Shown one piece after another: positions 1-8,886 of a stretch of DNA of 64,000 nucleotides (position 1 is the first letter of the stretch; each line of letters opens with the position of its first letter). A model generated the notes under the pieces. The model was not told where the DNA came from and ran no database searches. It was given only the letters and a program-made list of their open reading frames with translations. Source of the stretch: Sporomusa silvacetica DSM 10669. GTDB lineage: Bacteria; Bacillota; Negativicutes; Sporomusales; Sporomusaceae. Both the position numbers and the translations under genes were made by a program. The DNA is taken from positions 124,001 through 188,000 of the forward strand of contig NZ_LSLK01000074.1 in NCBI RefSeq assembly GCF_002257705.1. Direction: 5' to 3'.

Positions 1-619
1 AAGCATCCATCACACTTTTGTACCATGGTTTCTCTGAATCTGATACACCACCCGAAGCAAAGAGCGTGTAAGGCTTATACCCGAACATGTAATCCTGAGC
101 ATTACTCGACTCCTGAACGATAACATCTTTATTGGCGTAGTAAACCGACGTACCATCGGATTGAATATATCCAAACTTGAATTCCAATGGATCACTGCCT
201 GCTTTAGTGTCTTGTGCAACATTTCTATCCTCAGCATTACTCGACCCCTCAGAAATGTCAGCCGCATCATCAATACGAATTTTATTCAAATTTATATTGC
301 TTTTCAATTTAGCATCTAAATTATCGGAATAACCTTGTATGATTTCTTGCTGTTCATAAAACTTTTCTAAATCATCAGGATGCGGTATCCCGCCAGCGTT
401 TACCCTCCATAGTATTCCATTCGAATTATAATCTAACGTATAGCCGTTTCCAATATCTTCCCAACTAATTGTTGCATCAATAAATGCAGAATTTGTTGGT
501 GCTATTGCTGTGAATGGTTTTATTATATCTCCCCATATTTGATTTAGTGTTAATGGGGCCGCTGTAACTATCTCCGCAGGAAAGGCAAACTTCGGCTCTG
601 TATTAGCTTCATCGCTCAT
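1..619 (-). CDS. Unknown protein of phage-tail region, 3' end beyond window
   Basis: The frame is open from an ATG at 619 to the window edge (206 codons), so the C-terminus is missing. A strong GGAAGGAG ribosome binding site lies just upstream. The protein is acidic, has no signal peptide or membrane segment, and I do not recognise a domain. It carries two short related stretches, EGSSNAED and ESSNAQD, about 50 residues apart, suggesting a degenerate internal repeat. It follows the tail-tube-like gene in the same direction, so a structural or fibre-like phage protein is possible, but that is inference from position only. Confidence 0.6.
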   Translation of the reverse strand, partial: MSDEANTEPKFAFPAEIVTAAPLTLNQIWGDIIKPFTAIAPTNSAFIDATISWEDIGNGYTLDYNSNGILWRVNAGGIPHPDDLEKFYEQQEIIQGYSDNLDAKLKSNINLNKIRIDDAADISEGSSNAEDRNVAQDTKAGSDPLEFKFGYIQSDGTSVYYANKDVIVQESSNAQDYMFGYKPYTLFASGGVSDSEKPWYKSVMDA

Positions 620-746
620 ATATACAACTCCTTCCAGTTCTTCTTGTATTACACCAAAGTCCTGTAAATATGGTTTTGCTAACATCATATTTACAGGACT
701 TTTCGGTTTGGTATTTATAAATCGTAACCTTTAGGAAGGAGACTTC

Positions 747-1700
747 CTATACTGTTGCATAAGAAGCATAGCTATTAACCAAAGTTGCTACGAGGGCACT
801 GCCGCCGGTACCGCTATCATAAAATGCCTTAAAGGGCAAATTGATATAGATCCCTTTTTCGCTTTCAATACCAGGTGATGTTTGCTGGAAAATGACTTCT
901 TCCATAAAAAACTGTAAGCTATGGGCTGCATTAGTAAACTTAAACTTTAATGAGGATTCCGTGTTATTAATCGCCTTATTCAATAGCACCGTATCCTTAA
1001 ACAGAGCCTTGATACTGCCGGATACTTGGAGGGTACCTTCAGGCAAGTCGGTTCGATAACCGTTGCCGCCAATGGTATAGGTATTGCCGTCCAGACCGAA
1101 ATCAGCGTTCAGGCTGGCTTCGGTCACAATGGCCAGTTGCGCTCCGCCTTCCTCAATTGTCCCTTGAAAGTTACTGAATTTCAGGAGCGAGAGTGCGGTC
1201 AGGGGCGACGCAAAGGGCGCAGCACCAACAGTACGTTTGGCGCCGATGATATCAATAGTGGCAGTCAATTCCGTATCACCGCCATAGGTAAAGGAGAATT
1301 TGTTTACTTTGCAGCCGTTAAACATTTCATAGGCCGGAATATCCGGATATTGCTGCTCCAGCACCAGCGACGGCTGACTCTTAGTCACTTTAAATACATG
1401 GGTGTACGGATCACCGGAGCCGGTCGTCGTCGGGTTGCCAAACATGGCCCGCAGCCAAAATCCGGCACCGATTTGATCGATTGGCACGACAATGCTGCCC
1501 ACTACGTCGGTATTGCCGATCGCGGGCTGGCTCTGGTCGCGACGGTCGCGAATGGTAGTGGAAGCTATCTGATTTTGACTAATTGTAATTTTCGATTGAT
1601 TAATAGGCACATTATAGCCTTTGGGCGATGCCGGCGTCTGTCCATAGGCAGTCTCATACGCCAGTGCCAACTGAGAATTAAGTCCCTTTGCTCTTGACAT
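747..1700 (-). CDS. Phage tail tube-like protein
   Basis: A 317-aa soluble protein with the composition of phage major tail (tube) proteins: many Thr, Gly and Ser residues and alternating beta strands, with an N-terminus (MSRAKGLNSQLALAYETAYG) of the kind seen in tail tube proteins of Firmicutes prophages. Tube subunits stack as hexameric rings to form the DNA channel. The gene starts 12 bp after the preceding 158-aa tail-terminator-like gene, behind an AGGAGG site, so the two are probably co-transcribed. The assignment rests on recalled family resemblance and gene order, not on a search. Alternatives are a related tail sheath or baseplate protein. Confidence 0.55.
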   Translation of the reverse strand: MSRAKGLNSQLALAYETAYGQTPASPKGYNVPINQSKITISQNQIASTTIRDRRDQSQPAIGNTDVVGSIVVPIDQIGAGFWLRAMFGNPTTTGSGDPYTHVFKVTKSQPSLVLEQQYPDIPAYEMFNGCKVNKFSFTYGGDTELTATIDIIGAKRTVGAAPFASPLTALSLLKFSNFQGTIEEGGAQLAIVTEASLNADFGLDGNTYTIGGNGYRTDLPEGTLQVSGSIKALFKDTVLLNKAINNTESSLKFKFTNAAHSLQFFMEEVIFQQTSPGIESEKGIYINLPFKAFYDSGTGGSALVATLVNSYASYATV

Positions 1701-1712
1701 GGTAGAACCTCC

Positions 1713-2189
1713 TTAGAAATTGATGCTATAGCCATTAACAGGTGATATTTTCACAGTAATCTCCATACGTCCGGGAAACCGTGGGAAGTAGGCAACTGGC
1801 TCGATGTCGTAGTTCAATACACTAACCGGGTTGTCCGGGCTTAGTTGCGCAAGTTCCAAATAGATTAGCTGACCAAGGGCATCACATTCCGCTATGCCAC
1901 TTAACTCTGTTACATTATTGGTTACGGTCACTGCGTTTTGCAATACCGTCCAGCCAATCGTGAGTTTATACGTGTACTCTTGCAATTCCAGCCCTTCTGA
2001 TTTAGCTCCTGGATAAAGGATAATCAGCGGGCAATTATCTGCCGTTGGCGGTATTTTGCCGTTAATGCCGATAAAGATGTTGGGCGCCTTATTATAATGG
2101 GTTGTACAGAAATTTTGTATCGGCTGGCTGGCTTGCAAGGCGTCTCGCCATTTACTGATAATATCGCTTAGTTTCAGTGTGGGAATCAT
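1713..2189 (-). CDS. Phage tail terminator/completion-like protein
   Basis: A 158-aa protein with no signal peptide. The N-terminal half contains a helix (LSDIISKWRDALQA) and the rest is predicted beta-rich, ending in a strand pattern around residues 120-158. Size, fold pattern and position directly before the tail tube gene match tail terminator or head-tail joining proteins, which cap the tail tube. No diagnostic motif is visible, so this is an inference from synteny. The ribosome binding site overlaps the start region near 2200. It belongs to the same minus-strand operon as its neighbours. Confidence 0.45.
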   Translation of the reverse strand: MIPTLKLSDIISKWRDALQASQPIQNFCTTHYNKAPNIFIGINGKIPPTADNCPLIILYPGAKSEGLELQEYTYKLTIGWTVLQNAVTVTNNVTELSGIAECDALGQLIYLELAQLSPDNPVSVLNYDIEPVAYFPRFPGRMEITVKISPVNGYSINF

Positions 2190-2229
2190 GTGGTCACATC
2201 CTTTCTTTACTTCTGGTTATGCCGCCTTG

Positions 2230-2379
2230 TCAGTGATTGGCGGCATATACTCCCATTTGATTCATTGCGCATTTACCGGTAGTACCGGTAATAATCCACC
2301 AGGCGCAGGCCTCCTCCAGGCATTGACAAAACGAAACCATATTATTTTCAGGTTTAATACAAAGTAAAGGACAATACAT
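2230..2379 (-). CDS. Small Cys/Trp-rich phage-type protein (49 aa)
   Basis: A 49-codon frame from ATG 2379 to a TGA at 2230-2232, behind a very strong AGGAGGTGAG ribosome binding site. The sequence contains MYCPLLCIK near the start and CQCLEEACAWW in the middle, with a further Cys near residue 37. The pattern CPL...C-L-x-E-x-C-A-W-W...C-A is a recurrent arrangement in tiny proteins near structural genes of Firmicutes prophages. The spaced cysteines suggest metal binding. The function is unknown. Confidence 0.65.
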   Translation of the reverse strand: MYCPLLCIKPENNMVSFCQCLEEACAWWIITGTTGKCAMNQMGVYAANH

Positions 2380-2436
2380 TTTCTCACCTCCTATTCTTTA
2401 TCCGTACTCAAAAGCTGAAAAAAGGTTAGGTATTAT

Positions 2437-2634
2437 TTACATATAATATAGTGTAAAATCCATCAGTTGGTTATTGCTATAAAACCGGCGATTACTTCGA
2501 GACCAGTAAACATCCAGCGTGTTTAGTAGCCTGTGCAAATTTTTAGCCTTTTCTTTTGCTTCTTTTTCAGAAAGGCTGGGTTCTTGGCACTGATAAATAT
2601 TTTCCAGCTTCTCCAATGCATAATATTTCTTCAT
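2437..2634 (-). CDS. Hypothetical 65-aa protein in phage-like operon
   Basis: A 65-aa protein rich in Lys, Glu and Tyr with a charged helical centre (SLSEKEAKEKAKNLHRLLN) and no membrane segment. Its start codon overlaps the stop of the upstream regulator gene (2631-2634), which implies translational coupling. I do not recognise a family. The coupling suggests it works with, or is at least expressed with, the putative regulator. Confidence 0.5.
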   Translation of the reverse strand: MKKYYALEKLENIYQCQEPSLSEKEAKEKAKNLHRLLNTLDVYWSRSNRRFYSNNQLMDFTLYYM

Positions 2635-3050
2635 TTTTTTGCACCTTTCTTTCTGCAGTACGAAGTATTGAGAAAATCCATTAACCGGAAGACCGCTTGC
2701 TGGAGATGGAACTTTACTGTTACCGGCCTGATGCCAAGCATTTTGCCAATTTCTACTACTTGATATCCCTTTTTCAGTAATCTCAACACTGTCGATTGTC
2801 GCGAAGATAATACAGACACTCCCTGATCAATATCGGCGAGCATACACACAAGGTCATCATTTCCATGTGCAAAGCCACCACCGCTGCTAATTTGTCGATA
2901 TTGTGCAGCAGTAATTTCAGCTGCACTTCTCAATTCCTGATAATGACAAATAATATTCGCAATCCGCTTGGAATCGTACTCATTTTCATTTACAACGTAT
3001 TGCTCCCTCTTTAAATGTTGCGTTACTGTTAGTCCGGATTTACTGCACAT
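2631..3050 (-). CDS. Phage-type transcriptional regulator with sigma region-4-like HTH
   Basis: A 139-aa protein. Residues about 85-125 (LSSRQSTVLRLLKKGYQVVEIG followed by KMLGIRPVTVKFHLQQAVFRL) form a helix-turn-helix resembling sigma-70 region 4 or LuxR-type domains. Phage late-gene regulators of this kind sit immediately upstream of structural genes, as here. The start has an AGGAGGT site (GAGGTATTTGT before ATG). No recognisable N-terminal domain. It is first in the minus-strand module covering 3050 to the window edge. A sigma-like or ArpU-like role is inferred. Confidence 0.6.
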   Translation of the reverse strand: MCSKSGLTVTQHLKREQYVVNENEYDSKRIANIICHYQELRSAAEITAAQYRQISSGGGFAHGNDDLVCMLADIDQGVSVLSSRQSTVLRLLKKGYQVVEIGKMLGIRPVTVKFHLQQAVFRLMDFLNTSYCRKKGAKK

Positions 3051-3147
3051 ACAAATACCTCCTCAATATGTAAATCTACAACTATGTCGCACAGCATAAA
3101 ATAACTTTATCGGTAAAATAGTAAATCATTACATTGTGAGTGAACTC

Positions 3148-3240
3148 GTTTCAGCATAGCTGAAACATTGGGGATTCAGGTGGAGAGTCTACTCCACCTG
3201 AATTAACGCCGCCTATAGAGGCGGGAGTCTTGACTCGCGT
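3148..3240 (+). ncRNA. Four consecutive hairpins, IS605/omega-RNA-like right-end remnant?
   Basis: Stem 1 is GTTTCAGC/GCTGAAAC (3148-3166); stem 2 has 12 perfect pairs with arms at 3174-3185 and 3192-3203; stem 3 is CCGCCT/AGGCGG (3209-3224); stem 4 is GAGTC/GACTC (3225-3236), followed by CGCGTACTAAGATAAA. The compact series of stems resembles the 3' ends of IS200/IS605 elements, where the omega RNA and right-end hairpin lie after tnpB. No transposase gene is next to it, so it would be a solo end or a MITE. The resemblance is from memory and not verified. Confidence 0.3.
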
Positions 3241-3683
3241 ACTAAGATAAAATCTCTTCCGTAATCATAATCGCATAAAAATAAGGAGCTAAGGCGTGTC
3301 TTTGCCTTTTGCTCCTAGCATTGTCGTTCAAGATTATAACTTCTCTTCTGCAGTTTAATTTACAAACTCTCGAATCCCTATAACCTCATACCTTTCCTCA
3401 TTTTTCCATACAAATTTTCTCCCGGAATTAATCCCCCCAAGATTTATAGTGTGAATTATGTTTTCTATCTCCTTCTTTCGTTAAACGTTTTTTGTAAAAT
3501 TCTATAGATTAAGGAAATAGATGGATATATCTTTCTATTCTTTATCCGTACAGTTTAATGCAAATAGTGATAGGTCTTTCTTAGATTTTTATTAAGATTC
3601 CGCCAACATTTTCGATAAAATCCAGGCAAGTGCCATATTTTTAGCCCACACGTCAAGTAAATGACAGGAATTTTTTCCCTAAC

Positions 3684-3710
3684 AAACAAAAATAGGGCCA
3701 AACCGGCCCT
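3684..3710 (-). terminator. Rho-independent terminator of the hut operon
   Basis: On the minus strand the stem AGGGCC/GGCCCT (3694-3710) is followed by a T-rich run (TATTTTTGTTT). It lies about 190 bp after the last hut gene, which ends at 3898. Confidence 0.7.
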
Positions 3711-3801
3711 CCCTATAAATTCAAATTAATATAAACTTCTTCAAGTGCTCTTTGGTAATGCCAATATATAAGACAGTGTTACATTCGGCACCAAATGCAC
3801 A

Positions 3802-3837
3802 AAGCAGGAATTTAGAGTTATTTCTAAATTCCTGCTT
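3802..3837. repeat. 15-bp perfect inverted repeat after hut operon
   Basis: Arms at 3802-3816 and 3823-3837 are perfectly complementary with a 6-nt loop. It sits 60 bp after the cyclodeaminase stop, upstream of the terminator, and could protect the 3' end of the operon mRNA or act as an additional terminator. Confidence 0.55.
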
Positions 3838-3897
3838 GCACATGCCCCTTATAGACGTATATTACTTACAGCATCCAACCCATTTTAATGGAGAATA

Positions 3898-4524
3898 TTA
3901 CCCAATAACCTTGCTTGCTACTGCTAGCAATTCTCTGTGGAGACGCTCGTCTTCTGCAATAATACCGGCTACTTTTGCCTGCATATCCTGTTGAGTGGTT
4001 TGGTCTTTTATACTGCTTAGATTAATTTTGACATTATACAGCGCACCATGTAGTCCGGCATGAGCCATCAGTCCGGCAACGGACGCGTCGCTGGCGGCAT
4101 TGCTGTTGCCAATGGCTAATACCCGCACTGCCAGGGACAATACCTTTAAGCAGTTGCCAGCAACGCCCAGCGGCAGCCTGGCGGCAGCTACCATGGCCTG
4201 TTGAATGGCTTCACTGCGCGCGATTTTTTCAATTTCTGTTGCTTTAGGAAGCTTATAGGCCGCCATTACCTTGTTAAAGGCTTCCGTATCGGCATCAACA
4301 CAGCAAGCAAGCTCACTGACTAATTGATCAGCTTGAGACAGAATACCGGCTATTTCACTTTGTACTTGGGCATATTTGCTATTGCCAACTGTCAGTCGGC
4401 AGACCATTGCCGCCAAAGCACCGCCAAGCGCACCAGCCAACGCCGCAATGCTGCCGCCACCTGGTGCCGGGGAATTTGAACCCAGCTCTTCTAAAAACTC
4501 AGTCAGTTTCATTTGCATTAACAT
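3898..4524 (-). CDS. fchA: Formiminotetrahydrofolate cyclodeaminase / FchA family
   Basis: A 208-aa all-helical protein of the FTCD cyclodeaminase/FchA family. The N-terminal signature LGSNSPAPGGGSIAALAGAL (about residues 15-34) is the conserved folate-binding region. It would convert 5-formimino-tetrahydrofolate to 5,10-methenyl-tetrahydrofolate and ammonia, using the product of the preceding glutamate formimidoyltransferase. In animals the two activities are fused; here they are separate adjacent genes 15 bp apart. The start ATG has GGGAGG upstream. It is last in the hutU-hutI-ftcD-fchA run. A methenyl-THF cyclohydrolase activity (FchA proper) is the close alternative. Confidence 0.88.
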   Translation of the reverse strand: MLMQMKLTEFLEELGSNSPAPGGGSIAALAGALGGALAAMVCRLTVGNSKYAQVQSEIAGILSQADQLVSELACCVDADTEAFNKVMAAYKLPKATEIEKIARSEAIQQAMVAAARLPLGVAGNCLKVLSLAVRVLAIGNSNAASDASVAGLMAHAGLHGALYNVKINLSSIKDQTTQQDMQAKVAGIIAEDERLHRELLAVASKVIG

Positions 4525-4539
4525 ATTATCTGGCCTCCC

Positions 4540-5433
4540 TTACCCAAGGTTTTCTTCCAACACCTGTTTACGCTCAAAGCCCTCCAGCCGCAGGTAGAAA
4601 TCGGCTGTATCGATGAGTGCCTGCAACGGCACCATACCAACAATTTCACTGCCAATGATGTTCACGCCATAACGCGCCGCTTCGGATTTAACAGTCTCAA
4701 ACACCCGGTGCAGCGGCGTACCGGTATAATCCACCATATTGATGGTAACTTGGGCCATATTCCGTTCTTCAATCATGACCCCCATAGCCCGGCAGTACTT
4801 ATAACCGCCTTTAGCTTCGCGGATGCTGGTGGCAATTTTTTTAGCGATCGCGACATCACTGGTGCTTAAGTTAATGTTATAGGCGATTAAAAACTGTCTG
4901 GCACCAACGACTGTAGCACCTGCTGCCGGATGCATACGGGCAGGGCCGTAGTCAGGCTGACGTTCAGGATTGGTGATTGCTGTTTTTAGCCCTTCATACT
5001 CGCCTTTACGGACATCAGGCAGTTTGACACGGGCAGGGGTTTTGGCAGCTGCTTCATACAAATATACCGGGATATTCAGTTTTTCACCAATCTCCTGGCC
5101 CAGTTCATTGGCAAGCTCAACACATTCTTCCATAGAAATGTCACTTACAGGAATAAAAGGAATGACATCAGTGGCACCCACGCGGGGATGTGCTCCCTGA
5201 TGCTGTTCCATATCGATAAGCTCAGCTGCTTTGGCACAGGTATTAAATGCAGCCAGCTTGGCAGCCTGGGGATCACCGACAAAGGTAACCACTGTACGGT
5301 TATGACTGGCATCGGAATTAACATTCAGCAGTGTAACGCCTTTTACATTCTTTACTTCATTAACAATCGCCGCAATAACCTCCGGCCGCCGTCCCTCACT
5401 AAAATTAGGTACACATTCTACAAGTTTTCCCAC
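4540..5433 (-). CDS. ftcD: Glutamate formimidoyltransferase
   Basis: A 297-aa protein matching the formiminotransferase domain of FTCD: the start MGKLVECVPNFSEGRRPEVI is highly characteristic, followed by HNRTVVTFVGD (about residues 44-54) and HQGAHPRVGATDVIPF (about 78-93), which contains the catalytic histidine region. It transfers the formimino group from N-formimino-L-glutamate, the end product of HutH-HutU-HutI, to tetrahydrofolate, yielding glutamate. It lies between hutI and the cyclodeaminase with short spacers, consistent with one mRNA. The length equals that of other stand-alone bacterial transferases. Confidence 0.94.
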   Translation of the reverse strand: MGKLVECVPNFSEGRRPEVIAAIVNEVKNVKGVTLLNVNSDASHNRTVVTFVGDPQAAKLAAFNTCAKAAELIDMEQHQGAHPRVGATDVIPFIPVSDISMEECVELANELGQEIGEKLNIPVYLYEAAAKTPARVKLPDVRKGEYEGLKTAITNPERQPDYGPARMHPAAGATVVGARQFLIAYNINLSTSDVAIAKKIATSIREAKGGYKYCRAMGVMIEERNMAQVTINMVDYTGTPLHRVFETVKSEAARYGVNIIGSEIVGMVPLQALIDTADFYLRLEGFERKQVLEENLG

Positions 5434-5454
5434 AACGAATAACCCCTCTCAACT

Positions 5455-6720
5455 CTATTTTTGGTCAGACTTACGCCAAACAAGCCGACCCTGTTTAATT
5501 ACTTTATCTACAATATTCATACCGGCATGATACACTAAAAACAAATGTGACGGATATTCCAGAATAGCAATGTCTGCCTGTTTGCCGATTTCCAGACTGC
5601 CTACCCGGTTTGCCCGGTTTACCGCGGCCGCCCCGTTAATGGTCAGTGCTGTTACAATCTCAGCCGGTTCCAGTTTTAATTGAATAGCAGCAAGCGCCGC
5701 TACCAGCGGAATAGAATGACTAAAACAACTGCCAGGATTGTAGTCTGTCGCCAAGGCCACCGCTGCCCCGTTGTTAATCATGGTTCTGGCACGTGCATAA
5801 GATTCGCGCAGGCAAAAAGCCGTCATAGGTAATACCGTAGCGACCGTATGGGCTTTTCCAAGAGCTGCAATACCAGCGTCTGATGCCTGCAGCAGATGGT
5901 CAGCCGAGCAAGCGTTCAGTTCGGCAGCCAGCTCAGCTCCGCCCAAAGCGACAATTTCATCGGCATGCAGCTTTGCTTTCAGACCCATAGCTTGAGCCGC
6001 TTCGAGAAGCCGCCGTGACTGCACCAGCGAAAATACTCCCTGCTCACAGAATACATCACAGAATTCAGCAATCCCCTGTTTGACTACAGCAGGCAATACT
6101 TCTTTAATAATATAATCAACATAGTCATCAGTACGGCCTTTATATTCAGGCGGCACCGCATGCGCCCCCATAAAGGTCGGCACGATTTCAACCGGCTGTT
6201 CCCGGTTGAGTTCATCCATTACGGCCAGTTGCCGCAATTCTGTCTCTTTATCTAAGCCATAGCCACTTTTACCCTCAACAGTAGTAACACCCATTGCCAG
6301 CATATTGTCCAGCCGCCCAAGAGTCATTGCTTTTAGTTCTGCCAGACTAGCTGACCGGGTTGCCTGAACTGTGTTCAAGATACCGCCGCCGCGCTCTAAG
6401 ATCTCCAAATAGGGAGTCCCCGCCAGTCGCCAGAAAAACTCCTCAGCCCGGTAGCCGCCAAATACCATATGGGTATGAGAATCAACAAACCCAGGCATAA
6501 CACATTGCCCGGTAGCGTCAATAACCTCCCACTGCGCCTCGCTCTGTACCGGCAGTTCTGCTGTAGGCCCTACCCAGCTAATTTTGCCATTTTCCGCAAG
6601 TAATGCGCCATCCGGAATAATGCCAATATCAGCCATCGCCGCCCCCATTTTGGGAGCGGCTCCGGCGCAAGTAACCATTTCAGCCGCATGTTTAATAAAC
6701 AATTTTTTCCCTGCCATCAT
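5455..6720 (-). CDS. hutI: Imidazolonepropionase
   Basis: A 421-aa amidohydrolase-superfamily enzyme. GFVDSHTHMVFGG (about residues 77-89) supplies the two metal-binding histidines, HADEI (about 255) and ATDYNPGS (about 323-330) further metal and substrate ligands; all are typical of HutI. It opens 4-imidazolone-5-propionate to N-formimino-L-glutamate in the third step of histidine degradation. The start is ATGATG after GGAAGGAGC. It ends 21 bp before the formimidoyltransferase gene and begins 27 bp after hutU, so it is in the same operon. Confidence 0.95.
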   Translation of the reverse strand: MMAGKKLFIKHAAEMVTCAGAAPKMGAAMADIGIIPDGALLAENGKISWVGPTAELPVQSEAQWEVIDATGQCVMPGFVDSHTHMVFGGYRAEEFFWRLAGTPYLEILERGGGILNTVQATRSASLAELKAMTLGRLDNMLAMGVTTVEGKSGYGLDKETELRQLAVMDELNREQPVEIVPTFMGAHAVPPEYKGRTDDYVDYIIKEVLPAVVKQGIAEFCDVFCEQGVFSLVQSRRLLEAAQAMGLKAKLHADEIVALGGAELAAELNACSADHLLQASDAGIAALGKAHTVATVLPMTAFCLRESYARARTMINNGAAVALATDYNPGSCFSHSIPLVAALAAIQLKLEPAEIVTALTINGAAAVNRANRVGSLEIGKQADIAILEYPSHLFLVYHAGMNIVDKVIKQGRLVWRKSDQK

Positions 6721-6747
6721 TTTGCTCCTTCCTCTGCGCTATTATCG

Positions 6748-8784
6748 CTACTTAGCGGCAAATACTTTATCAACAATGCTGTCAATCAGGCTTTCTGACG
6801 GAATATAAGGCAGGGTTGCGTGCCCCTTACCAGCGTACTGCTGGTTAAATTCCACAATGGTTTCAATTGAATGTTCGTTTCTGGCCCAGGCCCGGCGGGC
6901 CACACCACCAATAACATCCCACAACATTGCCTGACGCAAAATTCCATCAACCCGTTCACTGCCGTCAAGCACCATGCCAAAGCCGCCATTGATCGATTTA
7001 CCAATGCCAACACCACCACCGTTGTGCAGAGCAATAAGACTCATACCCCTTGCCGCATTGCCGGCAAAACACTGTACCGCCATATCGGCCATAACGTTAC
7101 TGCCATCCTTAATATTAGCCGTCTCTCTAAACGGTGAATCGGTCCCGCTAACATCATGATGGTCGCGTCCCAGCATAACTGTCCCGATTTCCTTATTGCG
7201 AACCATCTCATTAAATTTCAGCGCAATCTTGAGACGACCTTCCGCATCCTGATACAAAATCCGCGCTTGTGTCCCTACAACCAGTTTATTTTTCTCGGCA
7301 TCACGAATCCAGATATAGTTATCCCGGTCTTGTCCGCGCCGGTTGGGATCAATGCATTCCATAGCCGCCTTGTCTGTCTTGTGCAAATCCTCGGGCTTGC
7401 CGCTCAGACAGACCCAACGAAACGGGCCATAACCATAATCAAACAACTCCGGTCCCATGATATCCTCGACATAAGACGGGAAAATAAAACCGTCACGCTC
7501 GTCATATCCGTTCCGGGATACTTCTTTAACACCTGCGTCATACACCGCTTTCAAGAAAGCATTGCCATAATCAAAGAAATAAGTTCCCCGTTCTGTCAAT
7601 ATTTTAATCAACTCAAAATGCCGCCGTAAGCTCTTATTCACCAATTCGTGGAACTGTTGCCGATCTGTTGCCAGGAGTTTTGTCCGTTCATCAAAACTCA
7701 GGCCCTGCGGGCAATAACCGCCATCATAGGCGACATGACAGGAAGTCTGGTCAGAAAGCAGAGGAATGTGCTTATTATTTTTAACTGCATATTCCAGCAG
7801 ATCCACCACATTGCCATGATAGGCGATGGAAACTGCTTCTTTTTTCAGACCGTACTCCTCGGCCCAGGCAAATACTTCATCCAAATTCGCCGAAACCTTG
7901 CTAACCCAGCCTTGGTCATAGCGGGTTTTAATCCGGGAATAATCTACCTCAGCCACAATCCCCACACCGCCGGCAATCTCAATGGCCTTAGGCTGTGCGC
8001 CGCTCATGCCGCCTAAACCGGAAGAAACAAACAAATGGCCGCCCAGATCGCCATCGGCCGGTATACCAAGCCGCTGACGGCCTGCGTTCAGCAACGTATT
8101 GAAGGTACCATGAACAATTCCCTGCGGTCCAATATACATCCAGCCGCCAGCCGTCATTTGGCCATAATTGGCCACACCCATTTGTTCGGCAATTTCCCAG
8201 TCTTCTTGGTTGTCAAACATCCCGATCATCAGCGCATTGGTGATAATGACCCGGGGCGCTTCCGGCCGGGATGGGAATAAACCCAGCGGATGGCCGGATT
8301 CCATAACAAGAGTCTGGTGGTCAGTCATAACTTCAAGATACTTTTTAATGAGCTGGTACTGTAGCCAGTTTTGACATACACTGCCTGTTTCCCCATAGGT
8401 AACCAGCTCATACGGGTAGAGGGCAACCGCCGGGTCTAAATTGTTGTCAATCATAACCTGAAATGCTTTGCCTTCTACACAGTTGCCTTGATAGTCATCA
8501 ATTGACTTGCCCTGGATTTTTCCCTTCGGCATATACCGGTAAGCGTAAATTCGCCCGCGGGTGCGCAGCTCTTCCATAAACTCCGGTGCCAATACTTCAT
8601 GAAGTTCTGCCGGTACATAACGCAACGCATTTTTCAAAGCCACCTTGGTCTGAGCTTGCGTCAAGCGAAACCCCCTGTTGGGCGCCCGCCGAATTCCCTC
8701 TTGGAATACTGTCATTTCCGGTAACACATTATCCAGTTTAATTGTCATAGCATTTGCAATTCCGCTGTTATTCAAAGACATCAT
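6748..8784 (-). CDS. hutU: Urocanate hydratase (long form)
   Basis: At 678 aa this is the longer urocanase type, larger than the roughly 550-aa enzyme of Pseudomonas or Bacillus. Recognisable blocks are MTAGGWMYIGPQGIVHGT (about residues 209-226), GGLGGMSGAQP (NAD-binding, about 255-265), the central DQTSCHVAYDGGYCPQG with the conserved Cys region, and ALHNGGGVGIGKSINGG near residue 605. It hydrates urocanate to imidazolonepropionate using tightly bound NAD+. It is first in the hutU-hutI-ftcD-fchA run; GGAGGGG precedes the ATGATG start. A dyad and a long hairpin in the 150-bp leader suggest regulation separate from the upstream regulator gene. Confidence 0.95.
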   Translation of the reverse strand: MMSLNNSGIANAMTIKLDNVLPEMTVFQEGIRRAPNRGFRLTQAQTKVALKNALRYVPAELHEVLAPEFMEELRTRGRIYAYRYMPKGKIQGKSIDDYQGNCVEGKAFQVMIDNNLDPAVALYPYELVTYGETGSVCQNWLQYQLIKKYLEVMTDHQTLVMESGHPLGLFPSRPEAPRVIITNALMIGMFDNQEDWEIAEQMGVANYGQMTAGGWMYIGPQGIVHGTFNTLLNAGRQRLGIPADGDLGGHLFVSSGLGGMSGAQPKAIEIAGGVGIVAEVDYSRIKTRYDQGWVSKVSANLDEVFAWAEEYGLKKEAVSIAYHGNVVDLLEYAVKNNKHIPLLSDQTSCHVAYDGGYCPQGLSFDERTKLLATDRQQFHELVNKSLRRHFELIKILTERGTYFFDYGNAFLKAVYDAGVKEVSRNGYDERDGFIFPSYVEDIMGPELFDYGYGPFRWVCLSGKPEDLHKTDKAAMECIDPNRRGQDRDNYIWIRDAEKNKLVVGTQARILYQDAEGRLKIALKFNEMVRNKEIGTVMLGRDHHDVSGTDSPFRETANIKDGSNVMADMAVQCFAGNAARGMSLIALHNGGGVGIGKSINGGFGMVLDGSERVDGILRQAMLWDVIGGVARRAWARNEHSIETIVEFNQQYAGKGHATLPYIPSESLIDSIVDKVFAAK

Positions 8785-8825
8785 TACCCCTCCAAATTAC
8801 CTTTTGCAATCACTATAGCATGCTT

Positions 8826-8871
8826 GCGTCTACGAAACGTCAAAACCATCAATAACACGATTTGTAGACGT
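8826..8871 (-). promoter_or_regulatory. Dyad upstream of hutU, possible operator
   Basis: CGTCTAC (8827-8833) and GTAGACG (8864-8870) form an inverted pair, extended imperfectly by GAAACG and CGATTT. On the minus strand a TTGAC-type -35 and a TATAGT -10 preceded by TGC (near 8815) lie in and after the dyad, although the spacing is long. This is a candidate binding site for the adjacent BTAD regulator or another hut regulator. Confidence 0.4.
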
Positions 8872-8886
8872 CTTTACTGCAAATTA

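Larger units (their letters stand above)
3051..3897. other. Long intergenic region between phage module and hut locus
   Basis: About 850 bp with no convincing protein gene. It holds a cluster of four hairpins (3148-3240), an imperfect AGGAGC...GCTCCT stem near 3282-3314, AT-rich sequence, and two hairpins close to the hut operon end (3694-3710 and 3802-3837). This is probably the boundary between the prophage-like segment and the core chromosome. Confidence 0.6.

Noticed and set aside
1026..1697. 223-codon plus-strand frame
   Set aside because: Lies antisense to the tail-tube-like gene, has no ribosome binding site, and its codons mirror the real gene.
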